Source: Atopobium sp. ICM42b | Lineage (GTDB): Bacteria; Actinomycetota; Coriobacteriia; Coriobacteriales; Atopobiaceae | Length of the DNA: 64,000 bases | Direction of reading: 5' to 3' | Assembly: GCA_000564995.1 (NCBI GenBank) | Contig: JDFH01000014.1 | Coordinates: forward strand, 84,333 to 148,332 | Shown: positions 17,213-25,772 of the stretch, in pieces | How the letters are laid out: every line of letters starts with the position of its first letter | Numbering within the stretch: the stretch's first letter is position 1 | The notes under the pieces: model-generated | Seen by the model: the letters and a program-made list of their open reading frames with translations, nothing else | Database searches by the model: none | Told to the model about the DNA's origin: nothing | Program-made: the position numbers and the translations under genes

Positions 17213-17794
17213 GTGTACAAGATAGCCAAGAACGATGGTCCTCGCATTAATGAGGAAATCACTGCTCGTACGTGCCGTCTTATTGACGCTGATGGTAGTC
17301 AGCTTGGTCTTTTTGGCGTCAATGATGCAATGAAGAGAGCTCGTGAGCACGGTCTTGATCTCGTAGAGATTGCTCCAAATGCCGAGCCTCCTGTATGCAA
17401 GATTCTTGATTACAGTAAGTTCAAGTATGAGCAGGCTCGCAAGGCCAAGGCAGCTCGCAAGAACCAGGTCAAGATCGAAGTCAAAGAGATGAAGTTCCGC
17501 CCAAAGATTGATGTGGGCGATTACGAGACCAAGAAGGGTCACGTACTGCGCTTCCTCAAGAAGGGAGCACGCGTCAAGATCACCATCATGTTCCGTGGAC
17601 GCGAGATGGCTCACCCAGAGCAGGGCCGTATTGTACTTGATCGCCTTGCTGAAGATTTGAAGCCTTTTGCCACAATTGAGCAGAAACCGCTCATTGAAGG
17701 CCGTAACATGCACATGCTCGTTGCTCCAATCAAGGGAGCGTTTGACGAGAAGCCCGAGGGTGCTGAGGATGGCACCACACAGGAGGAGAAGTAG
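17213..17794 (+). CDS. infC: Translation initiation factor IF-3
   Basis: IF-3 binds the 30S subunit and proofreads start-codon choice. The protein of about 193 residues has the N-terminal domain ([17 protein letters not shown]), the helical linker rich in Lys/Arg and the C-terminal domain ([20 protein letters not shown]...[10 protein letters not shown]). The start is uncertain. GTG 17213 has GAGG 4 nt upstream. ATA 17222 would begin AKNDGPRIN, is spaced 8 nt from GGAAGG, and would fit the rare AUA/AUU starts IF-3 genes use for self-control. The C-terminus has an acidic tail ([15 protein letters not shown]). It is followed by rpmI after 1 nt. Confidence 0.93.
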   Translation: MYKIAKNDGPRINEEITARTCRLIDADGSQLGLFGVNDAMKRAREHGLDLVEIAPNAEPPVCKILDYSKFKYEQARKAKAARKNQVKIEVKEMKFRPKIDVGDYETKKGHVLRFLKKGARVKITIMFRGREMAHPEQGRIVLDRLAEDLKPFATIEQKPLIEGRNMHMLVAPIKGAFDEKPEGAEDGTTQEEK

Positions 17795-17795
17795 T

Positions 17796-17996
17796 ATGCC
17801 TAAGATGAAGACGCACAAGGGTTCGGCTAAGCGTTTCCGCCGCACCGGTACTGGCAAGATTATGCGTGCTAAGGCTTTTAAGAGCCACATTCTTACCAAG
17901 AAGTCCCAGAAGCGTATCCGTGGCTTCCGTAAAGAAGCTGTTCTTTCCGCTGGCGATGCAGCAGTAGTTTCTCAGCGTATGGGCGCTAAGAACTAA
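17796..17996 (+). CDS. rpmI: 50S ribosomal protein L35
   Basis: The 66-residue basic protein starts [20 protein letters not shown] and ends [11 protein letters not shown], typical of L35. ATG 17796 follows GGAGGAG and lies 1 nt after the infC stop; longer in-frame starts would fall inside infC. It is the middle gene of infC-rpmI-rplT. Confidence 0.97.
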   Translation: MPKMKTHKGSAKRFRRTGTGKIMRAKAFKSHILTKKSQKRIRGFRKEAVLSAGDAAVVSQRMGAKN

Positions 17997-18037
17997 GCGC
18001 GCCACCCACCAGATCAAATAACAAGGAGTGATTAGAT

Positions 18038-18397
18038 ATGGCAAGAGTTAAGCGCGCAGTTGCTGGTCGCAAGAAGCGTCAGACGCTCGTCGAGCGCACA
18101 AAGGGTTATTACGGAACTTCCTCTCGTACCTTCCGTGGTATGAAGGAGCAGGCACAGCATTCTGGTCAGTATGCTTACCGTGACCGTCGTAACAAGAAGC
18201 GTGATTTCCGCGCACTGTGGATTCAGCGTATCAACGCTGCAGCACGCATCAACGACCTTTCTTACAGCAAGTTCATGCACGGCCTCAAGCTCGCTGGTGT
18301 TGAGCTTGACCGCAAGGTTCTCGCAGAGATTGCTTACTCTGACGAGCAGGGCTTCGCAGATCTTGCAGAGATCGCTAAGAAGGCTCTCGCTGAGTAA
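18038..18397 (+). CDS. rplT: 50S ribosomal protein L20
   Basis: The 119-residue protein is L20, needed for early 50S assembly and, in related bacteria, the repressor of its own operon. It starts [20 protein letters not shown] and contains [11 protein letters not shown] and [20 protein letters not shown]. It follows AAGGAG with normal spacing and is the last gene of the operon. The leader upstream of infC is the likely target of its feedback. Confidence 0.97.
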   Translation: MARVKRAVAGRKKRQTLVERTKGYYGTSSRTFRGMKEQAQHSGQYAYRDRRNKKRDFRALWIQRINAAARINDLSYSKFMHGLKLAGVELDRKVLAEIAYSDEQGFADLAEIAKKALAE

Positions 18398-18448
18398 CCT
18401 CAGTTTGAGGCTTCAGCCAAGCGATTTCTTCGCAGCTAGATAGCTACA

Positions 18449-18481
18449 CCCCGTACATCCCGGATGTGCGGGGTTTTCTTT
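18449..18481 (+). terminator. Terminator of infC-rpmI-rplT
   Basis: CCCCGTACAT and ATGTGCGGGG form a 10-bp stem (one G-U pair) with loop CCCGG, followed by TTTTCTTTT. Confidence 0.88.
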
Positions 18482-18532
18482 TGGCAAAAAACTGGTTGCG
18501 CACATGGTGTTCCGTTGAGGTCCTGGCGAGCC

Positions 18533-18840
18533 TGATTTTCTCGCCATGTCTGAGCAATTTGCCGGAAAAGTACATGAAGTCTGAGTAGTTTTGCCGGTTT
18601 TTCTCGCCATGTCTGAGTAAATTCACTCAGACATGATGCAGCTTTCAGGCTCAAAAATTCTAGGGCCACGTAGTCTATCTTTCATGCGCCTGATTTCTGC
18701 AAAGAATCTGTAAATTTTGCCTAAAAATGCAAAAGAAACTGTGGATTTGCCTGATTTTGTCAAAGAATCTGTATCTAAAGTACAGATTCTTTGCACTTTT
18801 TAGGCGCGTGCGTTGTTATGGAGTACCTGGCGAGAAACCC
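18533..18840. repeat. Palindrome-rich dispersed repeat, copy A
   Basis: This stretch of about 300 bp has no convincing gene and is clearly related to 35964-36240. It has two GTCTGAG-type direct units and a perfect 10-bp palindrome ATGTCTGAGT/ACTCAGACAT (18609-18634). Three spaced units ending AAAGAATCTGT or AAAGAAACTGT follow, then a perfect 12-bp inverted repeat (18761-18772 and 18782-18793) and the motif TGGCGAGAAACCCGT. Between the two copies the stems are conserved while loop sequences differ. Like copy B, it lies right after an operon terminator. Confidence 0.85.
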
Positions 18841-18929
18841 GTGCAGCCGCAGCCGCAGCCGCAGCCACAGCTCACGTAAACGAAACCGCGAGTTCACGGA
18901 AAGTTGGCTTGCGAGCATCCGTTTCCAGC

Positions 18930-20150
18930 TTATTCGCTCTTGTGGTCTCTGTGAATGAGTTCTTCGATGTGCTCGTGTTCTTCTTCGTGGAGCTGCTTAA
19001 TCTCTTCATCGAAGCCTGGATCTTTAGGGGTAATGAGTTCATCTTCACCAGTCTTTGGATCAGTATGGTGAAGCAGAACAGGCTCAAAGAGGTGCAGGTA
19101 CTTTGCAAAGAAAGCAGACATAGTAAGTAGCATGACAAAAATTGCAATACGAGGCAGCGTATTGACCTGCGTCATAATGAGCGAGCCAACGCACAGAAGG
19201 GCAGTCCAACCGTACATCAAAAGTACCGCTTGGCGCTGATTATAACCGTGAGCCATTAAGCGGTGATGGATGTGTCCGCGGTCGGCAGTAGCAAAACTGA
19301 CGTGTGCGCGGGTACGGCGAACAATTGCGGAGAAGGTATCGATGATTGGAATACCTGCAACGACGAGAGGAACAATGATGGTTGTGAGTCCCGCCCAACG
19401 AGTGACAGACAAAAGCGAAATTGTTCCCAGAGCAAATCCCAAGGTTAGCGAACCAGAATCGCCCATGAAGATTGTTGCAGGATAGGAGTTGTGAACTAAG
19501 AATCCCAGTGTGGTGCCTGCGATTGCTGCACTTAAAAGAGCTGCGTCAAAGCGACCCGCCCAGATAGAAAGCACAAACATAGTGGTAGAGGCAATGCAGG
19601 TAATACCTGAAGAAAGTCCGTCAAGGCCGTCGATAAGGTTAATGATGTTGGCGTAAGCAACCAGGTAAATGACAGTTGCTGGATAGGCGAGCCATCCAAG
19701 ATCCACAAAGCCGTACGCGGAAAACGGATCAACAACGTTACCGATAATCAGACCGCTTGCAGCCGCGATGCTTGCTGCAATTACCTGACCAGCGAGTTTC
19801 TGAATAGGCTTGAGAGAAAAAATGTCGTCAAGCAATCCGGTCAAGAAAATTACCGCAAAGGCTGCGCCAACAACCCAAAAATTAACGTTCAGGTAATAGC
19901 GAGAAGAAAGCGTAATCTCGGCATGTCCAAGGATTGCTTCAACGCCATAACGCACCAGCATAGCAACGGCTAACCCAAAGAAAATTGCAACGCCGCCCAT
20001 GCGAGGAATAGGCTTTTTATTGACTCGACGAGCAGAGGGTTTATCGACAACTCCAAGCTTCCAAGCCAGTTGACGAACGGCAGGGGTAATCAGAGCTGAA
20101 CCAAGACCAGCCGAGAGGAAAACACAAAACATGGTTACCCAGAGGTTCAA
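18930..20150 (-). CDS. tagO: Undecaprenyl-phosphate GlcNAc-1-phosphate transferase (TagO/WecA family)
   Basis: This family moves a sugar phosphate from a UDP-sugar to undecaprenyl phosphate and so starts wall teichoic acid or polysaccharide synthesis. The 406-residue protein has about ten membrane helices. It carries KPSARRVNKKPIPRMGG, LLDDIFSLKP, NLIDGLDGLSSG, FMGDSGS and the basic DRGHIHHRLMAHG loop. These mark the WecA/TagO group rather than MraY. A long charged tail rich in His, Glu and Lys follows the last helix. The start is TTG 20150 behind GGAGGG; the next ATG has no ribosome-binding site. It lies apart from other wall genes. Confidence 0.88.
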   Translation of the reverse strand: MNLWVTMFCVFLSAGLGSALITPAVRQLAWKLGVVDKPSARRVNKKPIPRMGGVAIFFGLAVAMLVRYGVEAILGHAEITLSSRYYLNVNFWVVGAAFAVIFLTGLLDDIFSLKPIQKLAGQVIAASIAAASGLIIGNVVDPFSAYGFVDLGWLAYPATVIYLVAYANIINLIDGLDGLSSGITCIASTTMFVLSIWAGRFDAALLSAAIAGTTLGFLVHNSYPATIFMGDSGSLTLGFALGTISLLSVTRWAGLTTIIVPLVVAGIPIIDTFSAIVRRTRAHVSFATADRGHIHHRLMAHGYNQRQAVLLMYGWTALLCVGSLIMTQVNTLPRIAIFVMLLTMSAFFAKYLHLFEPVLLHHTDPKTGEDELITPKDPGFDEEIKQLHEEEHEHIEELIHRDHKSE

Positions 20151-20261
20151 GCCGTATACCCTCCAATAAAAAACAGTATTTAACTGCTAAAATCCATACC
20201 ATTTAATTGTGCTGCTCATTAAAAAACAAGTCAAGACTTTAATCTTTTTATAATCTCTTTA

Positions 20262-20515
20262 TAGTAAGAATTGTCCTTCTCCCGCGGTCTAAACTGGGTG
20301 AACCGACAAGTTTTTTCAGGGAGCCTAATCTCGTGTTCAGTACAGGCATCCTTCGTTGTTAAGGAAGCTGGAACGCCCGAGTGCGGCGCCCACCTTATGA
20401 AGGTGGGTTCATAGATGACTGCGGGGAAGGATATTTTTCTGCCTCGGTAGCCTGTGTTAAAGCTCTGACGGCTCGCGGAAGAGTTGCGATGGTCTGCGGA
20501 AACGCCACGAGCCTC
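20262..20515 (+). ncRNA. Structured RNA candidate, possibly 6S-like
   Basis: This GC-richer island has no gene and sits in AT-rich DNA behind TATAAT/TATAGT boxes (about 20249-20264). It can fold into a rod. GAGCC (20321-20325) pairs with GGCTC (20470-20474), then comes an open bubble of about 15 and 13 nt. TACAGGC (20341-20347) pairs with GCCTGTG (20450-20456), ATCCTTC with GAAGGAT (20426-20432), and CCCACCTT/AAGGTGGG (20389-20407) caps it. A rod with a large central bubble is the 6S RNA shape. I cannot confirm the family. Alternatively GGCTCG pairs with CGAGCC at 20508-20513. Confidence 0.45.
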
Positions 20516-20595
20516 CTCGCAAGCCTACAGCCGCTCATTCCGCCCGCATAATCATTGACATACCTGCCCCTGATTGCCACAATAAGTACCGCAAC

Positions 20596-20671
20596 GGGGA
20601 TATAGCTCAGTTGGGAGAGCGCTGCCTTCGCAAGGCAGAGGCCGAGGGTTCGAATCCCTTTATCTCCACCA
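20596..20671 (+). tRNA. tRNA-Ala (anticodon CGC)
   Basis: Cloverleaf with acceptor GGGGATA/TATCTCC, including the G3-U70 pair that identifies alanine tRNA. The loop TTCGCAA gives anticodon CGC and CCA is encoded. Confidence 0.95.
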
Positions 20672-20682
20672 TGACTTTGACG

Positions 20683-20707
20683 CGCGCAGAGACCCTGCGC
20701 GTTTTTT
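20683..20707 (+). terminator. Terminator after tRNA-Ala
   Basis: CGCGCAG and CTGCGCG form a 7-bp stem with loop AGACC, followed by six T. Confidence 0.88.
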
Positions 20708-20752
20708 ATACCACCATCTGCCTGGGCAGATACGACGGGAGGCGAGAAACCC

Positions 20753-21781
20753 TTGGGTAGTGCACCATCACCTCATGCCCTTACGTTTTCTGCCTACGAC
20801 GTCTGTGAACTCTGCCCAAGGCGCTGCCATGCTCAAAGAAACGCTGGTAAAGCGGGCCTTTGTGGAGCTTCAAGCACTATTCGTGTGGCTCGTTCAGCGC
20901 TGCATTTCTGGGAGGAGCCTCCCATCTCGGGCGAGGCCGGATCAGGCGCAATTTTCTTCACGGGTTGCCCGCTCAGATGCGTGTTCTGTCAGAACCATCA
21001 AATCTCGCAAGAAGGTTTTGGCAAGCCAGTCACAACCGAGCGCCTAGCCCAGATGATGCTTGAACTGCAAGCTCAGGGTGCGCTCAACATCAACCTTGTC
21101 ACTCCCTTGCACTTCTCGCCACACATAATTGAAGCAGTGACGCTGGCAAAAGAAGCGGGACTTACGCTTCCGATTGTGTGTAATACCTCGGGATATGAGT
21201 TGCCAGAGGTGGTACAGAAAGTCTCGAGCGTCATTGATATTTGGCTGACGGACGTCAAGTACGCAGATCCCGCGCTGGCAAAAGAGCTCTCGTACGCAGC
21301 AGATTATCCAGAGATGTCTATGGCGGCACTTGAGGTTATGCATGACTCAGTGATGAGTCGCGGCGGTCGCAAGCTGGACGACGACGGTCGCATGTTGCAA
21401 GGCATCATTGTGCGCCACCTGGTCATGCCCACGCACGCGGACGATTCCTGCGAGGTACTCAACCGCGTCTGGATTCTTTGTCATAATGATGTAGACGTAT
21501 CAATCATGAATCAGTACACGCCCAACGAGCGCATGCGCGCGGCTGGCGGACCTCTTTCTGGAACGCTTTCTGACGAGGAGTACGAGTTGGTGCTCTGTCA
21601 TGCGGATGACCTGGGCTTTGAGAACCTGTGGTGGCAGGAGGGTGGAACCGTCTCCGAGAGTTTTGTGCCAGCCTTTGACGCAACAGGCGTTGAGGGTCCC
21701 GCGCTCAAGCTTCGCATGGCACACGGAGATGCCGCCAACGACGCCACCACCAGCACCTCCGACACACTAACTGAGGAGTAA
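20753..21781 (+). CDS. Radical SAM protein, PflX/pyruvate-formate-lyase-activase-like
   Basis: The 342-residue protein is a radical S-adenosylmethionine enzyme of the COG1313 (PflX) type. It starts with a small Cys motif (CELCPRRC...GLCGAS), then RVARSALHFWEEPPISGEAGSG and the 4Fe-4S motif GCPLRCVFCQN (CxxxCxxC). NINLVTPLHFSPHI and TDVKYADPALA follow. Family members resemble glycyl-radical activases, but their true substrate is not established. The start is TTG 20753 behind GGAGG with long spacing; no upstream ATG competes. A 150-residue membrane protein follows after 2 nt, so the two are probably cotranslated. The C-terminus is extended and Thr/Ser-rich. Confidence 0.85.
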   Translation: MGSAPSPHALTFSAYDVCELCPRRCHAQRNAGKAGLCGASSTIRVARSALHFWEEPPISGEAGSGAIFFTGCPLRCVFCQNHQISQEGFGKPVTTERLAQMMLELQAQGALNINLVTPLHFSPHIIEAVTLAKEAGLTLPIVCNTSGYELPEVVQKVSSVIDIWLTDVKYADPALAKELSYAADYPEMSMAALEVMHDSVMSRGGRKLDDDGRMLQGIIVRHLVMPTHADDSCEVLNRVWILCHNDVDVSIMNQYTPNERMRAAGGPLSGTLSDEEYELVLCHADDLGFENLWWQEGGTVSESFVPAFDATGVEGPALKLRMAHGDAANDATTSTSDTLTEE

Positions 21782-21783
21782 CC

Positions 21784-22236
21784 ATGTCTGTCGAGAAACC
21801 CGAAGAGCTCCAAACCACCCCAGCGCCACAGGCGGCTGCGCTCACGGACGCGGAGCGCGCCGAGCTGGAAGCGCTCCGCGCAGAGAAAGAGCGCAGGGAG
21901 CTCGAGGCTCTTCGCGCAGAGAAAGAGCGCGCTGAGCTCGAGGCGCTTCGTGCCGAGAAGACCCGTGCAGCCCAAGCAGAAGCGCTAGCGCAAGTAGAGG
22001 CAGCTGCCGCTGAAGATGCTCAGCTTGTTGCAGATCAGCAGCGTGCTGCACGTCAGGCAGTTCAGCAGGAGGCCGAGCAAATTCGTCGCATTCAGGAGCA
22101 GCGCGCAAAGGGCCGTGCTCTCATGGAGCCAGACGAGGACGACGAAGACATCAAAATGCCTCTGGGGCAAAAAATTGTTATTGGAACTGTGGTAATTCTC
22201 GCAGTTATCTTTGTTGTAAGCCAATTTATTTTGTAG
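21784..22236 (+). CDS. Predicted tail-anchored coiled-coil protein of unknown function
   Basis: I do not recognise this 150-residue protein. After a short Pro/Ala-rich start it has about three repeats of AELEALRAEKER (about residues 24-60), then a Glu/Gln/Ala/Arg-rich helix to about 110, all likely coiled coil. An acidic patch (EPDEDDEDIK, 117-126) is followed by one hydrophobic helix to the C-terminus (about 129-150). No signal peptide is visible, so it would be anchored by its tail with the coiled coil in the cytoplasm. It begins 2 nt after the radical SAM gene behind GAGGAG, suggesting a scaffold or partner role for it. Confidence 0.8.
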   Translation: MSVEKPEELQTTPAPQAAALTDAERAELEALRAEKERRELEALRAEKERAELEALRAEKTRAAQAEALAQVEAAAAEDAQLVADQQRAARQAVQQEAEQIRRIQEQRAKGRALMEPDEDDEDIKMPLGQKIVIGTVVILAVIFVVSQFIL

Positions 22237-22296
22237 GACTGCTACTCTAGATATATCGTCTCACTGTCAGTTTTTGACCAATCGAAAAGAGCAACT

Positions 22297-23793
22297 ATGT
22301 CACTCACTGATCGTACCAAACCCTCAGACGTTAGCCTTAATACAGACTTGTATGAGCTCACGATGGCTCAAGGTTATTGGGAAGCCGGTCTTGTTGATGC
22401 AGAGGCATGCTTTACCGCATTCTTCCGCGAGAACCCCTTTAATGGTGGATTTGCAATTTCTTGTGGAACTGGTCAAATTGCTGACTTAGTTGAAAACTTT
22501 ATCTATGAAGACGACGATATTGACTACCTGGCAAGCATTAACTCTCCTGGTGGCGGTCGTCTCTTTAAGCCAGCGTTCCTTGAGTTTTTGCGTAACCACA
22601 AGCTCAATGTAACCATTGATGCAATCCCCGAGGGAGAGCTTGTTTTCCCACGCGAGCCTATGGTCCGCGTTGAGGGTTCCATTGTTGATTGCCAGCTCAT
22701 TGAGACCGCCCTGCTTAACCTGGTCAACTTCCAGACTTTGGCAGCAACTAAGTGTGCTCGCGTTATCAAGGCTGCTCAGGGCAATCCTGTCTCTGACTTT
22801 GGCCTGCGTCGTGCGCAAGGTCCAGATGGTGGCTTGGCAGTTGCTCGTGCTTCCTATATTGCAGGTGCTTCAAGCACTTCAAATGTCCTTGCCGGCAAAA
22901 TTTATGGCATTCCTGTTTTTGGTACCCATGCACACTCTTGGGTAATGTCGTTTGACTCAGAGCTTGATGCCTTCAGAGCATTTGCAAAGTCCAGTCCAAC
23001 TAACTGCTCACTTCTGCTTGATACCTATGATGTTCACGAAGGCATCAAGAACGCCATCATTGTGGCAAAAGAGATGGAGGAGCGCGGCGAGCGCTTGAAT
23101 GCTGTTCGTATTGACTCCGGAGACCTTGCACGCCTTTCTAAGGAAGCTCGCAAGGCTTTTGACGAGGCTGGCCTTCCTTACATCAAGATTTCTGTTTCAA
23201 ATGATCTTGACGAGTACACCATCCAGTCGCTTTTTGCTCAGGGAGCACCTATTGACGCCTTTGGTGTTGGTACCAAGCTTGCTACCTGCGATCCTCAGCC
23301 TTCGCTTGGCGGCGTCTATAAGCTCACCGCTCGTCGTCAGTCTTCCACTGAGCCTTGGACTCCTGTTATCAAGCTGTCTGAGATGGCTTACAAGCGTACC
23401 GTCCCAGGCATTCAGCATATTCGCCGCTTCTACGATGCAAACGGCTGCCCTGCAGGCGACATGATTTTTGACCCAGATTACCTGGTAACCAAGAGTCCAG
23501 AGTCTAAGGCAACTGTTGTCGACATCATTGACCCGTATTCAACCCACAAGCTTGAAGGAACTTCTCGCGAGCTGATGGTAAGGCTGGTAGAAGGAGGTAA
23601 GCGTGTAGGGGAGAGCGAGTCTATTGAGGTTGCTCGCGATCGCTGCCACGCTGCGCTTATGCGCCTGGATGCAGCGTATACACGTTTCTTGAACCCTCAG
23701 ATTTATCCTGTGGGTCTCGAGCGTGGCCTGGCCAATTTGCGTCATGAACTTGCTGCTCAACATCAGGTAAAATCTTCCGAGGAAACTGAGTAG
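22297..23793 (+). CDS. pncB: Nicotinate phosphoribosyltransferase
   Basis: PncB joins nicotinate to PRPP to give nicotinate mononucleotide for NAD salvage. The 498-residue protein starts with the characteristic NTDLYELTMAQGYWEAG. It contains the phosphoribosyl-binding region RRAQGPDGGLAVARASYIAG, THAHSWVMSF, the RIDSGDLA motif and VGTKLATCDPQPSLGGVYKL. Length and motifs match the long Gram-positive type. ATG 22297 has AAAAGAG upstream. It stands about 60 nt after the coiled-coil gene and 68 nt before argS. Confidence 0.93.
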   Translation: MSLTDRTKPSDVSLNTDLYELTMAQGYWEAGLVDAEACFTAFFRENPFNGGFAISCGTGQIADLVENFIYEDDDIDYLASINSPGGGRLFKPAFLEFLRNHKLNVTIDAIPEGELVFPREPMVRVEGSIVDCQLIETALLNLVNFQTLAATKCARVIKAAQGNPVSDFGLRRAQGPDGGLAVARASYIAGASSTSNVLAGKIYGIPVFGTHAHSWVMSFDSELDAFRAFAKSSPTNCSLLLDTYDVHEGIKNAIIVAKEMEERGERLNAVRIDSGDLARLSKEARKAFDEAGLPYIKISVSNDLDEYTIQSLFAQGAPIDAFGVGTKLATCDPQPSLGGVYKLTARRQSSTEPWTPVIKLSEMAYKRTVPGIQHIRRFYDANGCPAGDMIFDPDYLVTKSPESKATVVDIIDPYSTHKLEGTSRELMVRLVEGGKRVGESESIEVARDRCHAALMRLDAAYTRFLNPQIYPVGLERGLANLRHELAAQHQVKSSEETE

Positions 23794-23861
23794 CCCTTCA
23801 GAAGCTACACAACCAACTACGTAATTGCGCTGCACACGTGCACTAAATTTAAAGGAGAACC

Positions 23862-25706
23862 ATGCGCGAGAAGATCGAGGAACTTGTACGTCAAGCCTTG
23901 GCAGATGCCCAGGCTGCGGGTGAGTTGCCTGAATTCCAGATTGATGATGTGGGACTTGAGCGCCCACAGGACTCATCAAATGGAGACTGGTCTTCTACGG
24001 TTGCAATGCGTTCTGCAAAGCTGGCACACAAAGCACCGCGCGATATTGCAGCAGCTCTTGTAGCTCATATTGCCAAAGATGCTCAGATTGAGCGCGTTGA
24101 AGTTGCCGGTCCCGGCTTTGTAAACTTCTATCTGTCTACCGCTGCGGGCAATGAGATTTTTAATACTGTTCGTGAGCAGGGCGCAGACTTTGGCCGTTCT
24201 TCTTTTGGCGCCGGTCAAAAGGTCCAGGTAGAGTACGTTTCTGCAAACCCTGTTGGTCCTCTGCATATTGGACATGGCCGCTGGGCTGCTCTTGGAGACT
24301 CTCTCAGCCGCATTCTTGCCTTTGCAGGCTATGAGGTTGAGCGCGAGTACTACGTCAACGATCATGGCTCTCAGATGGACGTCTTTGGTCACTCCATATC
24401 TAAGCGCTACCTGCAGCTTATTGACATTATGCAGAAGCGCGGCATTGATGCTGACGCAGCTGCTCAGGTGCTTGCAGAAGATCGCAATGCTTACATTGCA
24501 GATGAAGAGGATGCACATCCAGAGGAGCATCCATTTACTGACGAGTTCATTAACTCTCTTGGCGGCAATGCATACGCTGGAGACTACATTGTTGACCTGG
24601 GTCTTTTCTTCCTTAAAAATGACGGAGAGATCTGGGCAGACAAGTCTGAAGATGAGCGCATGGCAGAGTTCCGCGAGCGCGGCTACAAGATGATGCTTGA
24701 GTCCATCAAGAATACCTGTCATACCGCCCGTTCTGACTTTGACGTTTGGTTCTCTGAGCGCTCTCTCTACGTTAAGGATGACCAGGGTAAAGACGCTGTT
24801 GACCGCGCACTTGATGCCCTTGATAAGCTTGGATACCTCTATCGTTCTGATGAGGGTGCACTGTTCTTCCGTTCCACTGATTTTGGTGACGATAAGGACC
24901 GTGTACTCATCAAAACAAATGGCGAGTATACCTATTTTGCTTCCGACGTTGCGTACCACTGGAACAAGTTCCAGCGTGTCGACCACGTTATTGATATTTG
25001 GGGAGCAGATCACCACGGCTATATCCAGCGTGTTCGCTCTGCTGCAACAGCTCTTGGTTACCCAACTCAGTTTGAGGTTTTGCTTGGTCAGCTGGTTAAC
25101 CTGCTCAGAAACGGCGTTGCCGTCAGAATGTCTAAGCGCAAAGGAACTGGTATCCATTTTGACGAGCTTCTCGCCGAGGTTGGTGTTGATGCAACGCGCT
25201 ACACCCTTGTTTCAAAGTCTTCCAACCAGATGATTGACTTTGACATTGAGCAGGTAAAGCGTCAGGACAGCTCTAATCCTGTGTATTACGTTCAGTATGC
25301 CCACGCTCGTATTTGCTCTATTTTGCGTCGCGCTGCTGGCGTTGACCTTGATGAGGCAAAGGCACTTGGTATGGACGCTGTTGCAGATAAGGCTATTGGA
25401 TCTGAGGTTGATCTAGGTCTGCTCTCTGAAGACGCCGAGCAGGCGCTTGCTCGTAAACTCTTTGAGTTCCCAGGCCTTGTTGAGGGTTGTGCTCGCGATA
25501 GGGCACCATTCCGCATTACGCACTACATTGAAGAGCTTGCCGGTCAGTTCCACGCATTCTATACCGTTTGCCAGGTACTTCCTTCTGAGGGACGTCCACT
25601 GGACGCAGAGCTTTCTAAGGCTCGTCTTGCTGCGTGTGATGCAACTCGTCGCGTCCTTGCAATTGCTCTTGATCTGATTGGTGTTTCTGCTCCTGAGTTA
25701 ATGTAA
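23862..25706 (+). CDS. argS: Arginyl-tRNA synthetase
   Basis: ArgS charges tRNA-Arg. The 614-residue class I synthetase has an N-terminal Add-1 domain, the HIGH motif as NPVGPLHIGHGRW (about 128-140), YYVNDHGSQMD, a KMSKS-type loop RMSKRKGTG (about 421) and a C-terminal DALR anticodon-binding domain ending IALDLIGVSAPELM. Unlike many ArgS proteins with a degenerate KMSKS, this MSKRKG is well kept. AAAGGAG lies just upstream of the ATG. A clear hairpin terminator follows. Confidence 0.96.
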   Translation: MREKIEELVRQALADAQAAGELPEFQIDDVGLERPQDSSNGDWSSTVAMRSAKLAHKAPRDIAAALVAHIAKDAQIERVEVAGPGFVNFYLSTAAGNEIFNTVREQGADFGRSSFGAGQKVQVEYVSANPVGPLHIGHGRWAALGDSLSRILAFAGYEVEREYYVNDHGSQMDVFGHSISKRYLQLIDIMQKRGIDADAAAQVLAEDRNAYIADEEDAHPEEHPFTDEFINSLGGNAYAGDYIVDLGLFFLKNDGEIWADKSEDERMAEFRERGYKMMLESIKNTCHTARSDFDVWFSERSLYVKDDQGKDAVDRALDALDKLGYLYRSDEGALFFRSTDFGDDKDRVLIKTNGEYTYFASDVAYHWNKFQRVDHVIDIWGADHHGYIQRVRSAATALGYPTQFEVLLGQLVNLLRNGVAVRMSKRKGTGIHFDELLAEVGVDATRYTLVSKSSNQMIDFDIEQVKRQDSSNPVYYVQYAHARICSILRRAAGVDLDEAKALGMDAVADKAIGSEVDLGLLSEDAEQALARKLFEFPGLVEGCARDRAPFRITHYIEELAGQFHAFYTVCQVLPSEGRPLDAELSKARLAACDATRRVLAIALDLIGVSAPELM

Positions 25707-25734
25707 ACGATAGCTAACTATGTTGTTTTGTCAT

Positions 25735-25772
25735 GATACCGTGCAAGTATTGAATACCTGCACGGTATCTTT
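25735..25772 (+). terminator. Terminator of argS
   Basis: GATACCGTGCA and TGCACGGTATC form a perfect 11-bp stem with a 13-nt loop, followed by a short TTTAG run. About 260 bp of very AT-rich DNA with no gene follows before the next reading frame. Confidence 0.75.

Noticed and set aside
17667-17996. Longer start for rpmI giving 109 residues
   Set aside because: The added part lies inside infC in another frame; the 66-residue L35 with GGAGGAG upstream is complete.
18413-18669. Short minus frames (65-77 codons) in repeat copy A, similar to one at 35905-36180
   Set aside because: Their likeness comes from the DNA repeat. Frames are not kept in step between the copies, and there are no start signals.
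20289-20310. GGGTGAACCG resembling a T-box or SRP RNA core
   Set aside because: The T-box word AGGGTGGNACCGCG is not matched, no synthetase gene follows, and the SRP GGAAGGAAGC loop is missing.
20395-20580. 61-codon minus frame in the 20.3-20.5 kb island
   Set aside because: No ribosome-binding site or known features; the region is better explained as a structured RNA.
23976-25157. 393-codon open frame antisense to argS
   Set aside because: It mirrors the codon pattern of argS, has no domain or ribosome-binding site, and argS has all synthetase motifs.
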